Shown here piece after piece: positions 54,676 to 63,267 of a stretch of 64,000 nt of DNA; within the stretch, counting starts at the first letter, position 1, and the number at the start of each line of letters is the position of its first letter. A program made the translations under genes and the position numbers. Origin of the DNA: Abditibacterium sp. GTDB lineage: Bacteria > Armatimonadota > Abditibacteriia > Abditibacteriales > Abditibacteriaceae. The DNA lies in the NCBI GenBank assembly GCA_030448265.1, contig JAUJNG010000002.1, positions 1-64,000 of the forward strand, given 5' to 3'. Under the pieces are notes generated by a model. The model was not told the DNA's origin. It ran no database searches and saw only the letters and a program-made list of their open reading frames with translations.

Positions 54676-56958
54676 TCAACCCGCAAACCGGTATTTGAAG
54701 CGCGCATTGGGTGCGGTGTCGCCGTTGCGATACAAATTCAGCACGTCGCTCTGGGCGCCGACATTGTCCATCCACTTGAAATCGAGCGCGACGGGGCGGT
54801 TTTGGAGGCCCAACAGCGCGCGCGAGACCGCGATTTCCATTTCACGGCCCCGCACCCGATAAGGGGCCGCTCCAACTGTTTTCCACGCTCCGCCCACCCA
54901 CTTTTCGACACTCGCCTGCCCGTTCCTTACTGGTGCGGCGTTCAAACGAAATTCGAAGCCCATCCAGCCGGTTGCGGCGTTCTGGTCGGTGTCGAGCAGC
55001 AAAATCATCCACTCCTGGCCGCGCGCCGTGATCGCCTCGCGGGTGCGGGCGTAAGCGAACACCGATCTGGCGTCGCGCGCCAGGTGGAGCGCCTCGAAAT
55101 CGTTGCGGCCCGTGGTATTGCGGTAGCGGCTGTTGATAGCCCAGCCTTCTTCGTCGCGCGGCGTGGTGTCGAAACGGTCGTCCAGAAACGACGGCGAAAC
55201 GCTCTTCCAGTCGTCAAATCTGCCGTCGATGGCGATGGTTTTGGGCGCGCCCGCTTGTGCGGGCGCCCGCGCGCCTTTGAAGCGGCGCACGTTGGCGATG
55301 AGCTGGTAATAAGCGGCGTCGCCGTGCGCGCCTTTGACCGGTTCAATATCGCGCGAGAACTCCGCGTTGAACAAATCGACGAACGAGACCGGCCCCATGC
55401 CCTCAAACACCGATTCGGCCCTGAACTCTTTGCGCCCCGCGACCCATTCGTTCCAGCCGGTGACGAAGACGAACTGCGGATCGACTTCAAAAACGCGTTT
55501 CCACTGCTCGGTGAAATTGCGGCCCGTGAAATCGGATTTTTCCGGCTCCCTGCCGTTGTGGAACGAACGTCCGTGCGAGCGCGGATTGCTCAAAACGCCC
55601 AACTTCCCATCGACGGCATTATGCGCGATGCCGACCGACATTTGCTCGTTTTCGCCCGCCGCGTTCTTGTAAACGTGCTGCGGCGTGACTTCGAGCCAGC
55701 TCCACATATCCGGCTTGGTGGGGCCGATGAAATAGCTGGGCTGAGGGTCACGGAAGGTGAAAAAATCTCTCATTTCCCGCGCCGCCTGTTCGCGCTGCGC
55801 GGGCGTGGTGATGGGAGCCAACTCCAGAGCCGTGGGTTTTTCGTCGCCCTGGTAAATCACCGAAATCGCACGGTGCGCGTTCATGGGCTGCCCGTTAACG
55901 AAAGCGCGGCCCCCTCCTGTTTTCAGGGCGGCGATTCCCGTGGGAAGAATGGGACTGCCGGATGTCCACCATCCGACGGGGCCTTTCGCCTCCGACTGTT
56001 CGAGATAATAATCGCCCGCCGGAAGCGGAGTCGGAAATTGCAGGCTCGTAGTCGCGTTGTTGACCACATTTTCAAACCTCTGGCGCGCCAGAAGTTTTCC
56101 ACCCGCGCGGTCGTAAAGCGAAAGCGTCACGCTGCTGTCTTTGAGGCTCCAGGTCGGAAACGAGCCGCCGACCGAAGTAAAAGGCCGCTCGGCGCGAAAA
56201 CTCTGGCCCAGCGTTTCGCCAGCCGCCAGAGCGACGGGCTGGCGTGACGGATTCGACAGCGCCTCGGGCGTGACGGTGTTCGGATCGGCTAAAATCAGCG
56301 GTTTTCCCTTCCAGTGAAACCACAAATCGCGCGCGATGCCAGGCTGGTAGAAATCAGAGTAGAGAGTCTTGACGGCGTTGACGCGCTCGCCAAAAAAGGG
56401 CGTTAGAAACGCGATTTGCGGCGTTTGGTTGCCTTCGCGCCGCATCTGCGACCAGACGCGGCACAGCGCCAGATAAGCGCGCGGATAGGTGAGCTGATTG
56501 CTGGCATCGAAAATCACCACATCGACATCGGCATCGCTGAGCATCTGGGCGTGGCGGCGCAAAACCCACTCGTCTTTGGAGAGGTAATAGCCAAACGCCG
56601 ATTCGCCCCAGTGATGCGGCGCGTTGACCGGACCCCACAGCGGCGAATCGGGTTTTTGCATCGCGTCGGGGTCGCGCCGCAGAATTTCGGTGTTGTCGAA
56701 GGGACCGAGGCGCCCGTGTTCGCCCAGCCAGAGAAAATAAAACATCCCCACGAACTTTTTCGGGCGCGGCGCCGGAACAGGGCCTACATTGGGCGCGCCC
56801 GCGATGCGCCCGCCCTGAAGCGGAACGGCGCGGCCCAGGGCATCGGTGGCGACCCAGGTATCGGGGCGCGTGTCGCGCGGCGCCGTTTGGGCTTCCACAG
56901 ATTGAAGCGATGTGCCCGCAAGTGCGAGGGCGCCGGAGAGAAAAATCGTCGATTTCAT
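54676..56958 (-). CDS. Secreted GH71/99-like glycoside hydrolase, larger paralogue
   Basis: A 760-residue exported protein with a signal peptide (STIFLSGALALAGTSLQS). It shares with 47036-48844 the DTWVATDALGRA N terminus, FVGMFYFLWLGEHG, VFVTGWNEWV and the C-terminal CBM9/DOMON-like sandwich. About 150 residues near 240-385 (SLKDSSVTLSLYDRAGGKL, LPAGDYYLEQSEAKG) are absent from the smaller paralogue and resemble an inserted beta-sandwich of carbohydrate-binding type. An ATG 11 codons upstream is also open; the chosen one begins the signal sequence. It is the first hydrolase of the cluster. Confidence 0.82.
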   Translation of the reverse strand: MKSTIFLSGALALAGTSLQSVEAQTAPRDTRPDTWVATDALGRAVPLQGGRIAGAPNVGPVPAPRPKKFVGMFYFLWLGEHGRLGPFDNTEILRRDPDAMQKPDSPLWGPVNAPHHWGESAFGYYLSKDEWVLRRHAQMLSDADVDVVIFDASNQLTYPRAYLALCRVWSQMRREGNQTPQIAFLTPFFGERVNAVKTLYSDFYQPGIARDLWFHWKGKPLILADPNTVTPEALSNPSRQPVALAAGETLGQSFRAERPFTSVGGSFPTWSLKDSSVTLSLYDRAGGKLLARQRFENVVNNATTSLQFPTPLPAGDYYLEQSEAKGPVGWWTSGSPILPTGIAALKTGGGRAFVNGQPMNAHRAISVIYQGDEKPTALELAPITTPAQREQAAREMRDFFTFRDPQPSYFIGPTKPDMWSWLEVTPQHVYKNAAGENEQMSVGIAHNAVDGKLGVLSNPRSHGRSFHNGREPEKSDFTGRNFTEQWKRVFEVDPQFVFVTGWNEWVAGRKEFRAESVFEGMGPVSFVDLFNAEFSRDIEPVKGAHGDAAYYQLIANVRRFKGARAPAQAGAPKTIAIDGRFDDWKSVSPSFLDDRFDTTPRDEEGWAINSRYRNTTGRNDFEALHLARDARSVFAYARTREAITARGQEWMILLLDTDQNAATGWMGFEFRLNAAPVRNGQASVEKWVGGAWKTVGAAPYRVRGREMEIAVSRALLGLQNRPVALDFKWMDNVGAQSDVLNLYRNGDTAPNARFKYRFAG

Positions 56959-57067
56959 GGAATTTCGATGGAATTTAAACTGAATTGCCATGGTCTTTAT
57001 TAGAGTAGTTAGCCCACGGCAAAGCCTGCTTTAAGGGTGGGGGTCAGCGTGCAACCTTTAAAAATGA

Positions 57068-57101
57068 CTTTTGCAAGTGGTCTACTGACCACTTGCAAAA
57101 G
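57068..57101. terminator. Perfect hairpin before the DUF1559 gene end
   Basis: CTTTTGCAAGTGGTC pairs perfectly with GACCACTTGCAAAAG around TACT. It lies 67 bases past the stop codon of the DUF1559 gene, and is a likely terminator or a binding site. The rest of 56992-57167 shows no gene. Confidence 0.65.
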
Positions 57102-57167
57102 CTGGCTTATTTGAGAAATCGAAGTAAGAATCACAGTGCGGACGGTGAAATATGCTCCGTCATGGGC

Positions 57168-58031
57168 TTAATCACGCTTGGTTGGTTCATTGCCTGTCGA
57201 GACAACTTCACTTAAACCAGGATGGTAATCCAAACCAATCCAAGCCGGTGAACTAAGGGTGTTTGGGCTGAATCTGCTCTGGGGAATATCTCCCTCATTG
57301 CCGGTTCCAGCAGCTAAATTGAAACCCAACGGCCCAGTTACCGATGGGCTTTTGAGCCACTTCACATGACCATCAACGAAAGCATAATTGCAACCTTCCA
57401 TGTGGCGATCAGCATAAATAATTGCCCCGCGATCTCCGTCTTCACTGTTTGGACCTGTGAGTCGGCGGGCTTGCATCTTTCTACTGCCCCCAGTTGCGCC
57501 GTCAAGTAAGAACGTGGGAGCGCCTGCCGAAGGTATGTTATTTTCGATGCCAACACCGCCGACTTCAATGAACGCCGGCGTCTGTGCTGGCAAGAAAATG
57601 GACGCAACAGCGTTCGAGTTCGGAAGGGCAGGGGGAGCCGAGTCCCAACCCACATAATAGTTGTAGCCATACGAAACGTTTTTCTTCGAATTGCTGGGAC
57701 ATACCAAAATCTGCGTGCTTTTCAGGTAAGGCTGAATCACGACTGGCCAAAAATGATAGCTGTTGGGCCCACCGCCGCCGCTTTTGCGTGTGATCATCAT
57801 CCGCTCGTCGTAATCCTGGGCATATTGCAAAAAGCCCAGTCCGATCTGCTTCATGTTGCTTGAACAACTGCTGCGGCGCGCATTTTCGCGCGCTCTGCCG
57901 AAAACGGGAAAGAGAATGGCAGCGAGGATCGCTATAATGGCAATAACGACCAAGAGTTCGATGAGGGTAAAGCCGTTGGCTTTGCGCGATTGGGGCGAGC
58001 TGAGAACAGCGCGCGGGGAATAGGATTTCAT
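57168..58031 (-). CDS. DUF1559-type pseudopilin with N-terminal methylation site
   Basis: A 287-residue exported protein of the DUF1559 (H-X9-DG) family, which is strongly amplified in Planctomycetota and Armatimonadota. The prepilin cleavage site is [20 protein letters not shown] near 20, and the C-terminal part [20 protein letters not shown] carries the family motif. It has a good AAGGAG ribosome site before the ATG at 58031; the upstream extension crosses a palindrome. Such proteins may form surface pili or bind glycans. It is the first gene of the minus-strand hydrolase run, though a hairpin follows it. Composition is lower in GC than the hydrolases. Confidence 0.92.
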   Translation of the reverse strand: MKSYSPRAVLSSPQSRKANGFTLIELLVVIAIIAILAAILFPVFGRARENARRSSCSSNMKQIGLGFLQYAQDYDERMMITRKSGGGGPNSYHFWPVVIQPYLKSTQILVCPSNSKKNVSYGYNYYVGWDSAPPALPNSNAVASIFLPAQTPAFIEVGGVGIENNIPSAGAPTFLLDGATGGSRKMQARRLTGPNSEDGDRGAIIYADRHMEGCNYAFVDGHVKWLKSPSVTGPLGFNLAAGTGNEGDIPQSRFSPNTLSSPAWIGLDYHPGLSEVVSTGNEPTKRD

Positions 58032-58044
58032 GTAACTCCTTTTG

Positions 58045-58058
58045 ATCAATATATTGAT
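58045..58058. promoter_or_regulatory. AT-rich palindrome before the DUF1559 gene
   Basis: ATCAATATATTGAT is a perfect 14-base dyad set 14 bases upstream of the DUF1559 start, inside a longer imperfect dyad GATCAATATATTGATAT. It is a plausible operator for the nearby LacI or AraC regulators. The remaining 58089-58279 gap shows nothing more. Confidence 0.4.
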
Positions 58059-58279
58059 ATTATCGATCCGTCTTTTAGTTATACCCATAATGGGCTTTTT
58101 TCAAACAGGGATTCGCATCTTTGGGTTTAAGAAGGGCCACTGGAAAATCTGGTAAAAAATTTCGGAACACTCTGGGTTATGAGTCAACCTCCTCGGTGCC
58201 ACGACCAATGGGTTACGCTTGAGTGGAAAGTCAACTGCGGCGCTATCGGACAACTCACCCTCCGCAGGGCCATCCAGGG

Positions 58280-59107
58280 TTATTTAGACGCCGACAAACA
58301 CGCCTCCAGAAGTGTTTTAGCGCGCAAAACATCCTGTTTTTGCTCGTCGCCGCTAATTTCGCGCTCGATGGTGAGCGGGCCGCGATAGCCCACCCCCAGC
58401 AGCTTCTCGATCCAGCGCGGCACGTCCACATCGCCCTGCCCCAGTGGCATCTCGCGGCCTAATTTGTCCGGCTCGGTCGGCGCCTTGCCGTCTTTGCAAT
58501 GCACTCCGTCCACCCAGGGCGCGAGCAGATCCAGCGCGGGAATCGGCTCGCCGTTGCCATAGAGAATCATGTTCGCCGGATCAAAGTTGACGCGCAAATT
58601 GGCACGGTTCACGTCGCCGATGAAGCGCAGCAGGGTCGGCGCGGTTTCCTGTCCGGTTTCGAGCGCGAAAAATTGCCCGCGAGTTGCTAATTCGTCGCAC
58701 ACCTCGCGCACCGTCTCGACAAGTGCCGGATAACGCGCGTCGCTCGCGTCTTCGGGAATGTAGCCGATGTGCGTCGTGAGGCGCGGGACATTCAGTTGAG
58801 CCGCAAAACGCGAAGCGGCCTTCAGTCGTTCCAGACGCTCGCCGCGCGTCGCTTCGGGCACCAGTCCCACGGTTTCGCGCACGGTGGGAACATCTTTGTA
58901 ATTGTCGCCGACATAACTGACGGCCAGACTGGTAATCTCGATGCCCGTGTCCCGCACCGCCTGCCGGATGGCCGCGATGCCTTCGGATGAATCCCACTGC
59001 GGATCGTAGGAAATTTGCACCGTCGGAATGCCCATCTCCTGCACCGCGCGCAGTTTTTGAGACGGAGAAGGTTGCAGGCTGCACACCAGACCCAGAGGAT
59101 TCGCCAT
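58280..59107 (-). CDS. Sugar phosphate isomerase/epimerase-like TIM-barrel protein
   Basis: A 275-residue single-domain enzyme of the AP-endonuclease-2/xylose-isomerase-like superfamily. Visible are metal-type residues THIGYIPED near 112, FALETGQE near 148, VNFDPANM near 174, VHCKDGK near 204 and IEREISG near 252, which together match the His/Glu/Asp metal site. Such proteins interconvert sugars or sugar derivatives, here possibly from the neighbouring hydrolases. The ATG at 59107 follows AAGGG at good spacing; one at 59125 is also open. No signal peptide, so cytoplasmic. Confidence 0.83.
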   Translation of the reverse strand: MANPLGLVCSLQPSPSQKLRAVQEMGIPTVQISYDPQWDSSEGIAAIRQAVRDTGIEITSLAVSYVGDNYKDVPTVRETVGLVPEATRGERLERLKAASRFAAQLNVPRLTTHIGYIPEDASDARYPALVETVREVCDELATRGQFFALETGQETAPTLLRFIGDVNRANLRVNFDPANMILYGNGEPIPALDLLAPWVDGVHCKDGKAPTEPDKLGREMPLGQGDVDVPRWIEKLLGVGYRGPLTIEREISGDEQKQDVLRAKTLLEACLSASK

Positions 59108-59158
59108 AATCGACCCTTGTTTCATCCCCTCTCAGGTGGTTCCCAATCGAGTTGATTA

Positions 59159-59241
59159 GGTTCGTAGGGACATGGCCTGCCATGTCCTTCGTTGGTCTCA
59201 TACGCTTTCCAAGGACATGGCAGGCCATGTCCCTACGAACC
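59159..59241. repeat. Inverted repeat, family E copy 2
   Basis: Left arm 59159-59189 and right arm 59211-59241 are perfect 31-base complements, beginning GGTTCGTAGGGACATGGCCT; each contains the palindrome ACATGGCCTGCCATGT. The loop is 21 bases. It lies between two co-directional genes. Confidence 0.93.
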
Positions 59242-59315
59242 TATCATTCCATTCGAGAACCGCTCAGAGTTGCGAGCAAGAATGCTCGCGCTCCCGTCTC
59301 TCTGGGCTTTCGATT

Positions 59316-60104
59316 TTACGCTACGAGTTCCGCTTCGCTTGCGCTAAAAATGGGAGTGAACCCTTCGCCGCTGGAAGCGACCGTGTGGCCATCCATGTAG
59401 CAGACGCTAAAGGCGCGGCGCGACTGCGCCGAGTGGTTTTTGTCGGAGCGATGCAAAAGCCAGTTGTGCATCAAAACGACTTCGCCTGGCGCCATTTCCA
59501 GAAACTGCGTGCCGTTCTCAATTCTTGCTTTTTCGCCCTGCTCCGGCGTCACGAAGCCCGAAGGATGGTCGGGGTTCAAAAGGCCCCATTTGTGGCTGCC
59601 GACCACGACTTCGACGCAGCCGTTTTCAATGGTGGCAGGGTCAAGCGCCGTCCAGGTCGTGATGAGCGGGTCGCGGTCGAGGTTGTTCCACCGGTCTTGA
59701 TGCCAGGGCAAAAGCGTTCCGGCACTGGCGGGTTTGTTCATGAACATCGCGCGATAGGCGGTGATCGGCTTTTCAGGCCCGTAAACGCGGGCGCAGATTT
59801 CGCGGAAGATCGGCTTTTTCATGAATTCCATGAACAGTTCGTCGTGTTCCAGATCCTGAATTTTGCGGTAACCCAGCGTGGCGCCTTTGTGGCCCCGCGA
59901 CTGCACGCCCACGTTTTCATATTTGCCGTCGGTCGAATCGAGCTGCATCAGGATGCGGCTGTAATCGAGATCGGCGCGTCCCATCATGATGTCGTCGATG
60001 CGATTTTGCAGCGCTTCGAGTTCCTCTTGGCCCAAAACCGCGCCGAGTTTCAAGAAACCGTCGCGCTCATACTGTGCCCACTGGTCTTCGCTGATAAAAC
60101 TCAT
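59316..60104 (-). CDS. Phytanoyl-CoA dioxygenase family (PhyH) protein
   Basis: A 262-residue Fe(II)/2-oxoglutarate oxygenase of the PhyH family. The iron triad is visible: HQD in PWHQDRWNNL near 134 and the distal His in NWLLHRSDKN near 216; the RRAFSVCYMDG end carries the 2-oxoglutarate Arg. These enzymes hydroxylate small molecules, and in such loci their targets are often unknown sugars or osmolytes. A GGAG ribosome site precedes the ATG at 60104. It faces the AraC regulator with a 105-base divergent gap that should contain both promoters. Confidence 0.88.
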   Translation of the reverse strand: MSFISEDQWAQYERDGFLKLGAVLGQEELEALQNRIDDIMMGRADLDYSRILMQLDSTDGKYENVGVQSRGHKGATLGYRKIQDLEHDELFMEFMKKPIFREICARVYGPEKPITAYRAMFMNKPASAGTLLPWHQDRWNNLDRDPLITTWTALDPATIENGCVEVVVGSHKWGLLNPDHPSGFVTPEQGEKARIENGTQFLEMAPGEVVLMHNWLLHRSDKNHSAQSRRAFSVCYMDGHTVASSGEGFTPIFSASEAELVA

Positions 60105-60209
60105 ATTGCAAACTCCTAATTACACTTCTTGTGCTGGATATAATATATTTTGGGGTTTCCATCCGGCGGCAGAAATATCTTTTGCGGCCCGTTTTTTATA
60201 CTTTGCGGC

Positions 60210-60989
60210 ATGAGAGAAGAGTTGGTTTTACTGGTGGCGGCGGGCAACCCCGACAATCGCGGCATCGTGGACAAGCAGCTGCACGGCTACGCCACGATTC
60301 AGTTCGTGCAAAACATTCGCGGCGGCTTTTACCTGTCGTATGACGAGGACAAATACGATCTGCAGAGCGGCAGCTGGTTTTTTCCGGCTCATCCTGGCCC
60401 CCACCTGCGTTTTCACGCCCAGAAAGCGGGAGGCTGCTGGCATCATCGCTACATCGCCTTTACCGGCCCTTTGGTCGAAAAATGGCGCGGCGCGGGAATC
60501 TGGCCCGAAAAACCACAGCAGGTGAGCGAAGCAGAATCCTACGCGGCGCAAATGGATGCACTGATCGAACTGGTGCGGGCCGGAGACAGGCTCTCGCGCT
60601 GGCGGGCTGTCAACGGACTTGAAGGCCTGCTCTTGCAACTCGCCGTCGCGCGGGCGCAGACGGCGGGCGAAAACGAGTGGCTCGACGCGGTTCTGGAACG
60701 CCTCGAAGACCAGAGTCCGCCCAATTTCGCGCGCCTGGCGCTCGACCTGGGCCTCAGCGACACCGCGCTGCGCCGCCGCTTCAAAGCCGCGACCGGCCAG
60801 ACCATGCAGGAATGGGTGTTGAATCGCAGAATCAGCGCGGCGCGCGCCCTGCTCAGCGATTCGGAAGCGCCGCTCCGCGTGATTGCAGCGCAGCTTGGCT
60901 ATCGCAACGAGTATTTTTTCTCGCGCCAGTTCAAAGCGATGGTCGGAGTCGCGCCAGGCGCCTTTCGCCGCAGTCGATTGCGGACGTAG
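60210..60989 (+). CDS. AraC-family transcription regulator
   Basis: A 259-residue regulator. The N-terminal 150 residues resemble the AraC sugar-binding cupin (LVAAGNPDNRGIV, HRYIAFTGPLVEKW). The C-terminal domain holds the double helix-turn-helix: LALDLGLSDTALRRRFKAATGQTM and VIAAQLGYRNEYFFSRQFKAMVGVAP. The ATG at 60210 is preferred over the upstream extension; a TATAAT at 60139-60144 may belong to its promoter. It is divergent from the PhyH gene and lies next to rhamnose mutarotase, so it may respond to rhamnose-type sugars, but no direct evidence for the ligand is present. Confidence 0.92.
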   Translation: MREELVLLVAAGNPDNRGIVDKQLHGYATIQFVQNIRGGFYLSYDEDKYDLQSGSWFFPAHPGPHLRFHAQKAGGCWHHRYIAFTGPLVEKWRGAGIWPEKPQQVSEAESYAAQMDALIELVRAGDRLSRWRAVNGLEGLLLQLAVARAQTAGENEWLDAVLERLEDQSPPNFARLALDLGLSDTALRRRFKAATGQTMQEWVLNRRISAARALLSDSEAPLRVIAAQLGYRNEYFFSRQFKAMVGVAPGAFRRSRLRT

Positions 60990-61016
60990 AAAGGCACGCC
61001 GTCCGCGCGTCTCGGT

Positions 61017-61331
61017 TCAGGCGAGGTGAAACACTTCTTCCAGTTCCAGCGCAACGGGGCTGTTATCGGGATTGGCTTCCATGATGTCGGCCATATGCGC
61101 CCACCAACGCCGGCACACTTCGGTTTGGGCGACTGCCGCCCAGTGCGCTTCGTCCTCGATTTCAACAAAAGCGAAAAGCCGGTTGCTCGCTTCATCCAGG
61201 AAAATCGAGTAGTTGTGCGCGCCGTGCGCTTTCAAAACGGCTTCCAGTTCGGGCCAAATTGGAGAATGGCGCCGCTGATATTCGTCTTTGTGGCCTGGTT
61301 TCAGCGTCATCAGAAAAGCTTTGCGAATCAT
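61017..61331 (-). CDS. rhaM: L-rhamnose mutarotase
   Basis: A 104-residue dimeric enzyme that interconverts alpha- and beta-L-rhamnose. The RhaM/YiiL pattern is complete: [29 protein letters not shown] with the active-site His, then [21 protein letters not shown] and [11 protein letters not shown]. The AAAGGA ribosome site before ATG supports the start. It confirms that rhamnose is metabolised in this locus, in line with the GH78-like gene. The rhamnose isomerase and kinase genes are not in the window. Confidence 0.94.
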   Translation of the reverse strand: MIRKAFLMTLKPGHKDEYQRRHSPIWPELEAVLKAHGAHNYSIFLDEASNRLFAFVEIEDEAHWAAVAQTEVCRRWWAHMADIMEANPDNSPVALELEEVFHLA

Positions 61332-61442
61332 GAGAGTTCCTTTGGGGGTTGATCAAGTTGCTACGGTTTCAATTTTAAATCCACAAGCGGCAGCGACGCC
61401 CAAAAGACGCCTGATGGCCACATCCCCAGAAAAATTAAATGT

Positions 61443-61469
61443 TTGAAAAATGAGTGGACTGGGTATAAT
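61443..61469 (+). promoter_or_regulatory. Possible promoter of the LacI-family gene
   Basis: TTGAAA at 61443-61448 and TGGGTATAAT ending at 61469 are spaced by 15 bases, slightly short, but the extended TG motif adds strength. The start codon at 61502 is 33 bases on. Confidence 0.45.
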
Positions 61470-61501
61470 CAATTCACCGCTTGCCTAAACGTATAACCAC
61501 T

Positions 61502-62617
61502 ATGCTCGAAGTCTCCCCCTCGATTGAGGAAAAAGTGCCGTCGATGGGGGCGGGGCACAAGCCGACCACGGCGCGCGATGTGGCGCGGGTCGTGGGCGTG
61601 AGCCAGGTGACAGTGTCCCATGTGCTCAACGGCAAGGGCCGCGTCTCGCCCGCGATGCGCCTGCGGGTGCAGGAAGCGGCGCGCGAACTGGGTTACGAGC
61701 CGAATCCGCACGCGCAGAGGCTGGTCAATGGCGGGTATGACGACACCATCGGCCTGTTTTCGCTCAGTCTGGACACCGGCGCGGGCACGCGCATCATCCA
61801 CGCGATCCAGCGCCTGCTGCACGAGCGGGGCTACAGCGCGCCGATTCACGCTTACGACCGCATGGTGGCTTTTCGCAAACCGGATCGGGCCAGTCTGCTG
61901 GCCGATTTGCGCCGCCAGAAGCCGCGCGCCATCGTGTGTCACACCTACGGCCTCACCTCCGAAGCCCTCGACGAACTGCGGCGTTATCAGAATTGCGGCG
62001 GCATTGTCATCGGCTACGATGTGCCGTGCCGGCTGGAATTCGACCAGGTGATATTTGATTTGGGCGAGAGCCTGGTTCAAGCCGCGCGCCACCTGATGGA
62101 ACTGGGGCATCGCAAAATAGGATTTTGCTCGCATGTGCCGCGCAGATCGGGCACGGCCTGGCTCGACGGTTTCCGGCAGACACTGGAAGAGGGCGGCGCT
62201 CAAACGCACGAGGACTGGGTGCTGTTTCGCAACAACGATAGCGCCCAGGTCGGATCGGAAGGAGCCGAGGCTGTCGGGGCGCAAGCCGCGCAGTGCCTGC
62301 TGAAGTTGAAGCCCGCGGCCCGCCCCACCGCCATCTGCGTGACCAGCGACAGCGCTGCATTCGCCCTGATCGCCGAACTCAGTCGCGGCGGAGTGCGCGT
62401 GCCGCACGACATCAGCGTGACAGGCCACGACGACCTCGCTCTGGCCGGATACTGCGCCCCCACGCTGACGACAGTGACACGGCCCCACGAAACCATCGCG
62501 GCCCATCTGGTGGAGCTTTTGTGCCAGCGTCTCCACAACAATCACGGCCCGCCGCGCTGTGAAGTGGTGCGGGGAGAACTTCGCAGGCGCCAAAGCTCGG
62601 CCCCGCCTCCCCGTTGA
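61502..62617 (+). CDS. LacI-family transcription regulator
   Basis: A 371-residue repressor-type protein. The N-terminal DNA-binding domain reads TTARDVARVVGVSQVTVSHVLNGKGRVSPAMRLRV near 22-60, with the hinge ELGYEPNPHAQRL. The periplasmic-binding-protein-like sugar domain follows, with YRN-type FSLSLDTGAGTRII, GYDVPCRLEFDQV, IGFCSHVPRRSGTAW and SVTGHDDLALAGYCAPTLTTV. It probably controls the hydrolase cluster or the beta-helix gene downstream in response to a sugar. The ATG at 61502 lies after a promoter-like sequence; a TTG seven codons upstream is less likely. Confidence 0.94.
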   Translation: MLEVSPSIEEKVPSMGAGHKPTTARDVARVVGVSQVTVSHVLNGKGRVSPAMRLRVQEAARELGYEPNPHAQRLVNGGYDDTIGLFSLSLDTGAGTRIIHAIQRLLHERGYSAPIHAYDRMVAFRKPDRASLLADLRRQKPRAIVCHTYGLTSEALDELRRYQNCGGIVIGYDVPCRLEFDQVIFDLGESLVQAARHLMELGHRKIGFCSHVPRRSGTAWLDGFRQTLEEGGAQTHEDWVLFRNNDSAQVGSEGAEAVGAQAAQCLLKLKPAARPTAICVTSDSAAFALIAELSRGGVRVPHDISVTGHDDLALAGYCAPTLTTVTRPHETIAAHLVELLCQRLHNNHGPPRCEVVRGELRRRQSSAPPPR

Positions 62618-62663
62618 AGCGTGACAACCCCAAAGCGAAACATCATTCTGTGCCGGATGTTTC

Positions 62664-63167
62664 TTGGTTAACATCGGAAGCGGCAACCGATTACCGAGAC
62701 AAAATGTTAAAATTCAGCAACCAACCTCACAAAACGTCGAACAGACACACCAACGCGAAAACCTGTGGCTTTGCACCGCCAACTACGAAGTGGGCATCAG
62801 CGAAGCCGCTCTGCTCAGTTCCTCACTTACCGTGATGATGGGCGACCTGACGGACATTTCCACCTTCGTCATGAACTCAACGGCCCGCATTCGTTCCAAC
62901 GGCTGCGCCTTCAACGGCGCGGCAGCCAACCTGGCCGGCCCCTCGGCGTCGTGCCCCGCCGGCATTGCTGAAGCGCAGGGCTTAGTCAATGGGCACGCTA
63001 AGCATCTGGACGGCATCAACATGGCGTTCGCCGATGGCCACGTCAAGTGGTATAAAGGCGTGGCCGGCGCGACCGGCGGCGCGGCCGCCGCGACCCAGGT
63101 GCGCAACGTCAACACGCCCTTTTCCGTGTCGGGGAACAGCCCGACCTTCAACGCGACGAGGCAATAA
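62664..63167 (+). pseudogene. Truncated DUF1559-type pseudopilin remnant
   Basis: About 167 codons that preserve the C-terminal family signature LDGINMAFADGHVKWYKG and the preceding TANYEVGISEAALLSSSLTV strand, but lack any prepilin leader and hydrophobic helix; the first codon is only a TTG without a ribosome site. The part before residue 35 shows no resemblance. It therefore reads as a decayed copy of the intact gene at 57168-58031. The loss may be by deletion at its 5' end. It follows the LacI gene by 46 bases. Confidence 0.6.
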
Positions 63168-63267
63168 AGGCCAAGCGGTCAAGGGACGGGGCATCCACCT
63201 GTGCCGGATCCCTGTTCCTTGACCGGCAAGAACAACCGGTGCCGACAAACCGCCCAAGGAACATTTC

